A stretch of 64,000 nucleotides of DNA from contig NC_080082.1 of the NCBI RefSeq assembly GCF_949987535.1, positions 46,910,374-46,974,373 of the forward strand. The letters run 5' to 3'. Both the position numbers and the translations under genes were made by a program. The notes beneath the pieces were generated by a model, which was given only the letters and a program-made list of their open reading frames with translations, made no database searches and was not told the origin of the DNA. How positions within the stretch are numbered: the stretch's first letter is position 1; every line of letters starts with the position of its first letter. Shown piece by piece: positions 56,931-64,000 of the stretch. This DNA comes from Balaenoptera acutorostrata (lineage: Eukaryota > Chordata > Mammalia > Artiodactyla > Balaenopteridae).

Positions 56931-57470
56931 GGAATATTACTGAGCCATGAGAAAGAAGAAAACCCTGTCCTTTGCAACAACTTGGATGAATCCTGAGGGC
57001 ATTATGCTAAGTGAAATAAGCCAGACAGAGAAAGACAAATCCTGTATGATCTCACTTATATATAGAATCCAAAAAAGCTGAACTCAGAGGAACAGAGAGG
57101 AGAGTGGTGGTTACCAGGGTCTGGGGTGGGGGGGGGGGGATGGTGGGAGAAATGGGGAGATGCTGGCCAAAGGGTACAAACTTCCAGTTACAAGATTAAC
57201 TGGATTAAGTTCTGCAGATCTAATGCACAGCATGGTGATTATTATAACTAATAATACTGTATTATATACTTGAAAGTTATTAAGAAAGTAGATCTTAAAT
57301 GTTCTTATTCCAAAAAAGAAATGATAATTATGTGATGTGATGAAGGTGTTAGCTCATGCTATGGTGGTATCATCTTGCAATGTATAAATGTAGCAAATTA
57401 ACACATTGTACACCTTAAACTTACACAATATAATAGGTCAACTATATCTCAATAAAGCAGGGGGAAAAAA
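56641..57470 (+). mobile_element. 5'-truncated L1 3' end carrying a palindromic CA repeat
   Basis: 'ctcaaaaaattaaaaataga' near 56672 and 'ttctgggtatatatgcaaag' near 56719 are L1 ORF2 end; 'attatgctaagtgaaataag' near 57001 and the 3' UTR follow, with a long G tract at 57123-57157 and the end 'aactatatctcaataaagca'. In the middle a CA microsatellite (56895-56928) is bracketed by 18-bp inverted copies (56869-56886 and 56920-56937). Frames are broken. Confidence 0.92.
56869..56937. repeat. Palindrome: 18-bp perfect inverted arms around (CA)n
   Basis: Left arm ATATTCCATTGTGTGTGT (56869-56886) is the exact reverse complement of ACACACACAATGGAATAT (56920-56937). The right arm is the normal L1 text 'acaatggaatattac'; the left arm is the additional inverted copy. 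CA units lie between. Confidence 0.97.
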
Positions 57471-57474
57471 GCCT

Positions 57475-57790
57475 CTATACTGACATCTTTTTTTTTTTTT
57501 TTTTTTAATTTTTGGCTGTGTTGGGTCCTCGTTTCTGTGCGAGGGCTTCCTCCAGTTGCGGCGAGCGGGGGCCACTCTTCATCGCGGTGCGCGGGCCTCT
57601 CACTATCGCGGCCTCTCTTGTTGCGGAGCACAGGCTCCAGACGCGCAGGCTCAGTGGCTGTGGCACACGGGCTTAGTTGCTCCGCGGCACGTGGGATCCT
57701 CCCAGACCAGGGCTCGAACCCGTGTCCCCTGCATTGGCAGGCAGACTCTCAACCACTGGGCCACCAGGGAAGCCCCTATACTGACATCTT
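57475..57790 (-). mobile_element. CHR-type SINE, minus strand, perfect 15-bp TSD
   Basis: CTATACTGACATCTT at 57475-57489 and 57776-57790 is identical on both sides. The reversed body keeps many CpG dinucleotides (for example 'cagttgcggcgagcgggggc' near 57554), which decay fast by methylation, so this looks like the youngest SINE here. Reversed B box GGGCTCGAACCC lies near 57710. It inserted immediately after the L1. Frames at 57537-57818 are its translation. Confidence 0.97.
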
Positions 57791-58204
57791 AAATAATAAT
57801 AGTGAGTTACTATTGTAAATAATAATAGTTGTTACAATAAACAGTCAAAACCTCTACTTTTGTAGCTTCTCCTTGGAATTTCCTGGGGGTGGAGATAAAA
57901 GATTATCTAAGAGGATCTTCAAAGAAGGAGCTAGAGAAATCACAAAGATCCCTGGACAATTGACAAAACAGTTCTCTCTCCACACCCACGGTCCCCACAA
58001 ACGCGATCAAGAGTAATTGGTTAGATGTGCAGGACTGACTCACCTTCAACAGATCCTCAGGGATCACGCTCCGGGTGCCATGACCTGTGATAGGTGCTGA
58101 GATGGGAGGGGAGCAAGGGGACCCAAACCATGGCAGAACAAAAGGATGCAGAGGCACAAGGAACATGGCTACACCAGGCAATGCGGCAAGCTCCTGGTGA
58201 GGAC
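57791..58204. other. Single-copy sequence
   Basis: Starts with repeated AATAATAATAGT text (57792-57830). No exon or long frame; the minus frame at 57903-58181 has no domain. Confidence 0.45.
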
Positions 58205-58345
58205 AAAGCGGTGAAGGTACATCAGTCTATGTCAGAGAAGGCTTCCTGGAGGAAAAGATGCCTGAGTGGAAACATGAAGAACAGGGGGCAGGGATGAAAG
58301 GACACATCCAGGCAGACAAATGAACAGGTACAAAAGATCCCGAGA
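58205..58345. repeat. Probable dispersed ancient repeat fragment
   Basis: 'gtcagagaaggcttcctgga', 'ggaaaagatgcctgagtgga' and 'gaaaggacacatccaggcag' follow the same common mammalian repeat type as at 35858. Family not named. Confidence 0.4.
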
Positions 58346-59569
58346 TGAGTGTGTAGCTGGAGCTTCCCAGGGCCACGGGCGAGCCCAGAGTTCCTAGGCC
58401 TCCTTCTGCCATTTGAAGAGGCCCCTTCCAAAAAGCAGAATCTTAGGATGCCTGTAGGAAAAGTCCTTTTCCATTCTTCTTTGAGAATAACTTTGCAGCC
58501 ACCTCTCCGTTGAGTTCATTGAAGGAGCTGGGCAAAGGGAAGGAAGATTGTGAGCTGATTCACTCAGACACAGGAAGCAGGAGCTTTCTTCACATGTGCT
58601 CTTGGAATGAGTCTTTCACTTAATAAGACATTAGGTAAGTGTTTGCCCCATGCCAGGAACCAAATAGAAAGGATACTACCAGTTACTGTATGGATGTACA
58701 TTTGTCTGTATTTGGACTGCAAGGAGACCAGACACTGCATAGACCTGCAAATAACACAAGTGCATTGGGAAGAAAACCAAAAGGAGCCCAGGAAAAACAA
58801 AAAATCCCCAAATCATCACCACTGGGAGGGAGAAGGACGTCCAGGCTAAAGAACTATCTTGGGGATTGTATTGAAGTCCACTCAGGTAAGCCTTCTACAT
58901 CTCCCACGTCATACAAACACACGAGGATAGCTAACGTTGTCAGGATTTCAGGATCTAGAAAACCAGGCAGGGAACTTGGGTCATTGAGGTAGTTGAGGAG
59001 GGCAGTCAGACCATGAGGTATTCAGAGGCCAGATACAGTGGTCTTGCCCAGGACGCAGGGGCCATGTTCTCTCCATCTGTGGTGTAAATGTCTGGACCAG
59101 AAATCCTTCCTGGTTGGCATAGCAGAGGACCAGGACATGGCCCCACTGGCAAGCCTAAATGATCTCTTAGGATCTGGTTGAAGTCAGATGTCCAAAAAGA
59201 GCATGCCTCAGGAGCCAGAGGTACAGGTCTTTCAACCCCCCACTGGCTCGTGGAAGCTACTGGAGTTCCCCCATCATCCACTTGCTGGGTGGAGTGGATC
59301 CACTTCCTGCACCCAAGCATTCTGCTTCCAGGTGGAAGGTGGGAGCAGCAGTAGGTGTGCTCGTGCCACAGACTGTGCTTAGAAGTCTTGTGGCACTCAC
59401 AGAGGGGACAAGCTCAATGGTGGACGCGACGTTACCTCCCAACCCCTCCCCACGTCGGCCTGTACGGGAACCAGCCCGGGATCCCTGTCCCCGCCACATG
59501 CCCCAGCGAGGGGCCACCTCTGCATCTCCCTCCTGCCTCTGCAGCACACTGACCTTTAACTTTTTCCGT
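58346..59569. other. Single-copy sequence, no gene recognised
   Basis: Frames of 100-135 codons at 58639-58992, 59006-59320, 59257-59601 and 59282-59689 overlap each other on both strands; none has a domain or splice context. A CpG-dense patch lies at about 59425-59520 (nine CpG in ~100 bp). Confidence 0.5.
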
Positions 59570-59790
59570 AGCTCAGAAACATGGCTGGGAGTTCCACACA
59601 ACTGCTGTCAAAATGTCGGGCCGCCAACTATAAACTTTATTTTGATGTCTTGCTTTTCGGGAATAATTACTCGGTACCTAAAATGTTAGCCTGTTTACTG
59701 CTTGTGCAAAAAGATGACAATAAAATCAATGTTGCACAATTCCCCAAAGTCCATCAAAGTCTTTTGCAATGTTAATGGATCGGTGGGTCT
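59570..59790. promoter_or_regulatory. Candidate conserved non-coding element
   Basis: Repeat-free AT-rich block with ACTATAAACTTTATTTTGATG, GGAATAATTACTCGG and GACAATAAAATCAATGTTGC. The CAATAAAATCAAT core resembles a PBX/HOX-type site. It follows directly on a CpG-dense patch. Constraint is inferred from composition alone. Confidence 0.32.
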
Positions 59791-60030
59791 AAGAGGTGTA
59801 ATCTCATGCTACCCTGAGTGGACACCCAGCTCCAGCGAGGGAACATTCTTTCTCTTATCAACCTGCTAACCCCCGTCTGCCAAACTCATTCATTCTCAAA
59901 AGTTGGCTCCATCCCTGGGATGAGCAAATGGGTGGAATGGGGGGAGGAGGGTGAGAGCAGATTGACAAGTACATGAAATTGCAAACCCTCGTAGCCGGCT
60001 GGCACTTAGAGGGACTGACGGGTCCAACCC
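59791..60030. other. Single-copy sequence
   Basis: No repeat or exon recognised. Confidence 0.45.
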
Positions 60031-60175
60031 CATTATCTTGAGACATGGACACATGTCCAGAGAAGGGGAGTGGCCCACCCAGGGCCCCACAGCTAAGAAG
60101 TTATGAAGTCAGACCCAGAACCACATCTTCTGGTTCCTGGTCTAAAATTCTATCCACCACTCTGCTCTTGGAGCG
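60031..60175 (-). mobile_element. MIR SINE, minus strand
   Basis: 'ggcccacccagggccccaca' near 60072, 'gctaagaagttatgaagtca' near 60092 and 'ctggtctaaaattctatcca' near 60138 are reversed MIR text. Confidence 0.72.
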
Positions 60176-62064
60176 GAATGATTTTTTTTTTTTCCCCCTT
60201 GCAGCATTCCCTCTTAGAACACAGACACGTCTAGAGCAAAGTGACACCTTCAGCCAGGAGGGCAGGTTGTTCTGTACTCCTAGTCGTGTGACTGATACAA
60301 GAGCCAGCAAGGCTTGGATGCTCAGAGAGGTCTGGGGAAGGATCCATAAAAATTTCTGTTCTGGGCAGTTGGCATATGCTGGCAAATTAAAGGTTCTGGG
60401 AAGTCTCACCATAAGCTTTGTGCTAACTTTGTTTGCCCAGCGTTTCTAGAATGTCTATGAGCCAGGCATTTGGGTGGGAGAAGAGGTAAGGATTATCGGA
60501 AGGAGAATTCACTGCGGCCAACACTGCCTTCAACCTATTCACCAGCATCACACGGGGATGTTGATGGCAGCGGAGAAGCAGGAATAGGGGTGGGAAAGGC
60601 TTGATGGAACAGAGGCGGGTGAGGGCAAGGGCAGGAGGAGAGTGGTGCAAACAGACTGCACTGTGGTGTTGCAGCCACCGTGTGGGCCCAGGGCAGCCGG
60701 AGCTGTCTCACCCTGGCATGTGTGGGGGGAAGAGGGGGCTGGATGGAAACCAGGAGAGGACACAGAGAAAGCCGAAAGAGATGCCAAAATAGCTGTGGCA
60801 GAGCAGCCCCTGTCTGTCCAGTGTAAGATCGCTTCTGACTGATGGGGCATCAAGGGACAGCAGAAAGCAGAGAATGAGACACAAAAGGCCATTTGGAAAG
60901 GACATGCCCCACCCTTGCACTGGTGCTGCGGCCAGTCTGGGCCATCCCCTCAGGGCCAGCTCTGGGACGTCTCTGTGCATGTAGAGGCCTGAACTGCCCC
61001 TGGCGTGACCACAGTGGTCACTAGGGCTGTGTGGGGTGGTCATTTTGCAGCAGGCTCTGGGCCAACGAAATGCGCCCTCTCTAGGTACTAAATTCCTACT
61101 CAGAGGCCAATCCCTTGGGAAGAGGGACATGCCTGGGGTCTTGCTGAGGTGACATTATGCTCATGGTTTGTCTTGCACCCCAGCAATTTGTTGCTTCTTA
61201 GAGCTGCATCAAAGGAATGAGCTGATGACTTCCGGAAAGAGCCTCTCTACTGGGCCATGGACCTGATGTTCCCCAGACTGCATCACCCCCTGAGGCCCAC
61301 CCACCATTTTTCCACTCACTTACTTTGGTTGGTGGGGTTTTCCTGCAGCCCTTCCCATAAACTCAGCAGGATACTCCCCGGGGACATGTAATTCTACATC
61401 TAAGAAATAACCCTGCCTTTTGTTTTGCATCCCCAAAACAAATGCCTATGGATGCAAAGTTCCCCCAGTGATAAGGCTTTAACAGTTTTTGGAGGGAAAA
61501 CTTCACATGTCACACTGAAGTCTGTCACAATGCCTGCCCCCTTAATTCCCTTCTCTTTTACTCAGAAAAACTCAGTTGAATCCAGGAGGCATGATTCTCC
61601 GTTAGAGAAATCATTTTCCTCTCCTCTGTGGGTTAGATTTGTTTAGATGCTCACTGATCCTACTCCTGACGAACCACCCCCTGCTGCCTTCTCCCAGCTC
61701 ACAGTGGGGTCATGAAACTCACTGGGATCGAGAAAATCATTAGGGTCCCATCATCCCTTGGCCATGTGGGGACCTGCTGCTGCTCTGGACCCACATGCCA
61801 CCATTTCCCACTTGAATTTCTTCAGAGCTCCCGGGTAAGCAGGAGTCGATCCAGATGACTGGTCGCAGACCCCTCTGTGAACATGACCCCCACCACCTGC
61901 CCAGTCGGCCACACGTGAACTCACCTCTCCCACCTGTCCTTCCCATGTATCACTGGATGAAAGAGGCTCATTGGGAAAAGCAAAGATAGAACCCACAGGA
62001 CCAACAGGGAGAGGTGGGAAACTCGAGTTAGACGGTGAGAACTGACCTAAGCAAGAGCTTAGGA
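60176..62064. other. Single-copy sequence, no gene recognised
   Basis: T tract at 60182-60193. Frames at 60045-60449, 60101-60412, 60548-60892 and 60708-61130 overlap on opposite strands and show no domain. The remainder is repeat-free mixed sequence with no recognised exon. Confidence 0.5.
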
Positions 62065-62160
62065 ACGAGAGAGGAGATGGAAAAGTAGAAAAGAGAAGGA
62101 GGGAAATATATATTCAAGGGGGAGAGAGAGAGAGAAGGAGGGAGGGAGGAAGGGAGAGAG
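62065..62160. repeat. Purine-rich GA/GGGA tract
   Basis: Uninterrupted purine at 62116-62160 (AAGGGGGAGAGAGAG then GGAGGGAGGGAGGAAGG), preceded by a more broken purine-rich stretch. Low complexity. Confidence 0.92.
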
Positions 62161-62329
62161 CACCTTTCCATGGCTCCTGCAGTGGGTCCCAGATCTAAGC
62201 ATCCATCACTAGGTGCGGGATGGAGGATCTCTGCCCCCTTACCTATGACCAGCGGCGATGTTTTTCCAGCGATTCCACAGGAGTCAAAAACCCAACAAAG
62301 CGCATCGCGGGCGCTGTAAAGGGAGCATG
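62161..62329. other. CpG-dense single-copy patch
   Basis: Around eight CpG lie at 62215-62312, including CAGCGGCGATG and GCGCATCGCGGGCGC. No repeat or frame supports a gene. Confidence 0.5.
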
Positions 62330-62530
62330 CTGCTCGTGTCTGTGACCACTGTATGCAAAGCTTGGCATTAGTCACAGCCAGGCCGGCTGTGACAGGCCTG
62401 AAGTGAGGGAGATTAATGCGAGGCTGGGGCACTTTATTATTGTCATTCTGTTCTTTCAGACTCTGCCTCTGACTTTCAATTTTGCTCTAGAATTAATTGT
62501 CTGCTCCCTGCAGTATGACTGATGGAGAAG
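62330..62530. promoter_or_regulatory. Candidate conserved non-coding element
   Basis: Repeat-free block following a CpG patch, with GGAGATTAATGCGAGG, CACTTTATTATTGTCATTC and CTAGAATTAATTGTCTG. The text GTCACAGCCAGGCCGGCTGTGAC (about 62371-62393) is an almost perfect inverted repeat. Regulatory role is an inference from composition. Confidence 0.3.
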
Positions 62531-63120
62531 GATACGCGTAGCCCAGGCACCTGGCTCTGGCCTTGACAGTCTGAGGCCCAGAGCAGGATGTATTGTGTGC
62601 GGTCAGAGCAGGGGACAGACAGGCATCTCTCGAAGAATCGGCCCACGCCACACCTGCCTTCAATCAGATGTGACTGAAGATCATCTTTGGCTAAGTATCG
62701 TCTTTGCCGATAGAGTCCCTCACATCATACCCATGTTCCTGTTAAGGACCCTCCCTGGACCCCAGAGCTCTGTCGGTTGGTGGAGTCCTTCTCAGCCCTC
62801 AGCTCTGAGATTTTCCTCCTTTCTATGGTTGTGGCAGTAGATTAGGAGTGCAGCCTCCTTGGTCCCAGCCCTCCCAGATAGAAGTGTTTTTGTGAGCATG
62901 TTATACACAGCATCTCTGACAGTAGGAAATGCAAGGTTGGTCCCATTCTCCGGCTAGAGTTGCATATTCACCTGTCTCCTCCTCATAACCCACCTCTGCC
63001 TCATCTTCCCCAATCTCAAAAATATCATCATTTATTTTTAAAAATTTAAACTAGAAAGCCTCCCTTAATAATCAACTCCTGAAAGAAGTCTGCAACAAAA
63101 TAGCAGTGTTCTCTGCTTTA
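62531..63120. other. Single-copy sequence, no gene recognised
   Basis: No exon or repeat recognised; the frame at 62595-62840 has no domain. An AT-rich run lies at 63019-63050. Confidence 0.5.
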
Positions 63121-63215
63121 GAAAGAGTTGAGAGCCCAAGAAATGGTTGTTGAATGGATAAATGAATATATGAATGCCCACAAGGATAAAAGAATGGATG
63201 AACAAATAAGTGGGA
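63121..63215 (+). mobile_element. L2 LINE 3' end (decayed)
   Basis: 'gagagcccaagaaatggttg', 'ttgaatggataaatgaatat' and 'atgaatgcccacaaggataa' match the L2 terminus '...aaatatttgttgaatgaatgaatgaa'. Confidence 0.5.
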
Positions 63216-64000
63216 TTGTTTTTATAAACAAATCCTTCCTAGTCATCTTTCAGGCTAAGTTCGGAGGATTTTCATTGTTCTAGACCTCAGCCAGCCTCAT
63301 TCCCACTGCAGACATATTTGTGAAAATTTGGGTAAAATTCTTTTTTTCTTTGCTTTGTAAATGGAACCCCACTTTAGATGTTTAAGAATTTTGAGGGCGG
63401 AGGAAAGAAAGTCTTTGTGGAATGCTTTTACAACATTAACTTCCATGCTGTGGCCTGGGTGTTTGTTATTCAGATTGCTTTTCAACATGAGGTGTAGATG
63501 TTACAGTTTCAATGCAGGAGATGCACAGTTTTCCAGGCCCTCCCAAAACAAAGTTCCATTAAAGGAACATCTCACATTTCCAAAGCCCCTCTTCTGCTAA
63601 ACTGGATAAGACTGACACCTGGAAAAACCAACCAATAATGGAAAGGGCAAGGGTTGATGAGCTGAAAACCACTTTCCAGTCTGGTTTCCTGCGGAACTTT
63701 CAGGAGTTCCTTCTAAATACGCTGCCTGACTGTAACCTGCAGTAAGTTATTACAGCTTTAACTCATCTGGTACATTCATACGATTACAGTATTATGTTAA
63801 AGGGTACAGAAATATATAACCTGTTCAACTGTCTCTACAGTTGATACCAGAAGGAAAATTACCATCCCTCAGTAAAGAAGATCCAACCTCATTACATTAA
63901 TGATTTACCACAATGGGAAAATGTGAAAAGTAACTAGTTGCTTTTATGAAAAGAGGCAGCTTTTCCCACTGGTGATTCCTGCACGCTCTCACAGAAGAAT
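63216..64000. other. Single-copy sequence to window end
   Basis: No exon or named repeat. The last 350 bp are AT-rich and repeat-free and may include conserved non-coding DNA ('attacagctttaactcatct' near 63750). The window ends inside it. Confidence 0.45.

Noticed and set aside
57537..57818. Plus-strand frames of 78-93 codons
   Set aside because: Translation of the minus-strand CHR SINE.
1..64000. CRISPR arrays, operons, insertion sequences or other prokaryotic systems
   Set aside because: No regularly spaced repeats with unique spacers and no prokaryotic gene; the content is mammalian throughout.

Overview
The window is mammalian nuclear DNA, and almost certainly from the whale/hippo branch of the even-toed ungulates. 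The best evidence is six copies of the tRNA-derived CHR-type SINE (starting near CTTCCCTGGTGGCGCAGTGG, or GAATTCCCTGGTG in one copy), which is typical of cetaceans and close relatives. There are no ruminant Bov-tA or pig PRE-1 SINEs. L1 3' ends of the cetartiodactyl type and old pan-mammalian repeats (MIR, L2, MER20, MER5, MLT1) sit around them. I cannot go to species level.

I find no protein-coding gene, exon, tRNA, rRNA or other host RNA gene that I can defend. Every sizeable open reading frame is either a chance frame with no recognisable domain, a translation of a SINE or microsatellite, or a remnant of L1 ORF2. The window therefore looks like a gene desert or one large intron. No operon, CRISPR array, insertion sequence or prokaryotic feature is present.

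Layout. 1-10000 is mostly single-copy sequence with one L1 3' end, a MER20, two MIRs and one SINE. 10000-12000 holds a twin-primed L1 with perfect target-site duplications (TSDs), a 54-bp tandem repeat carrying CCAAT boxes, and a small hAT transposon with a perfect 8-bp TSD. 12000-20700 is again mainly single-copy, with an MLT1 LTR, a duplicated ~105-bp segment, one SINE and MIR/L2 relics. 20700-26200 is L1 on both strands, one copy split by a SINE. 26200-37450 is single-copy with scattered old repeats, a 23-nt micro-insertion and two more TSD-flanked insertions. 37450-53430 is the repeat-dense core: nested L1s, a Tigger transposon and long AT or purine tracts. 53430-64000 returns to single-copy sequence with two L1 fragments, one SINE and several CpG-dense patches lying next to AT-rich, homeobox-motif-rich stretches.

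Functionally, the only candidates for host activity are non-coding. Several AT-rich blocks with TAATTA/CCAAT-type motifs (about 13270-13860, 29481-29850, 55340-55500, 59570-59790, 62330-62530) look like conserved enhancers of a developmental gene, but this is an impression from composition; only a cross-species alignment could establish it. The rest is a record of retrotransposition: nested insertions whose order can be read from which element interrupts which.
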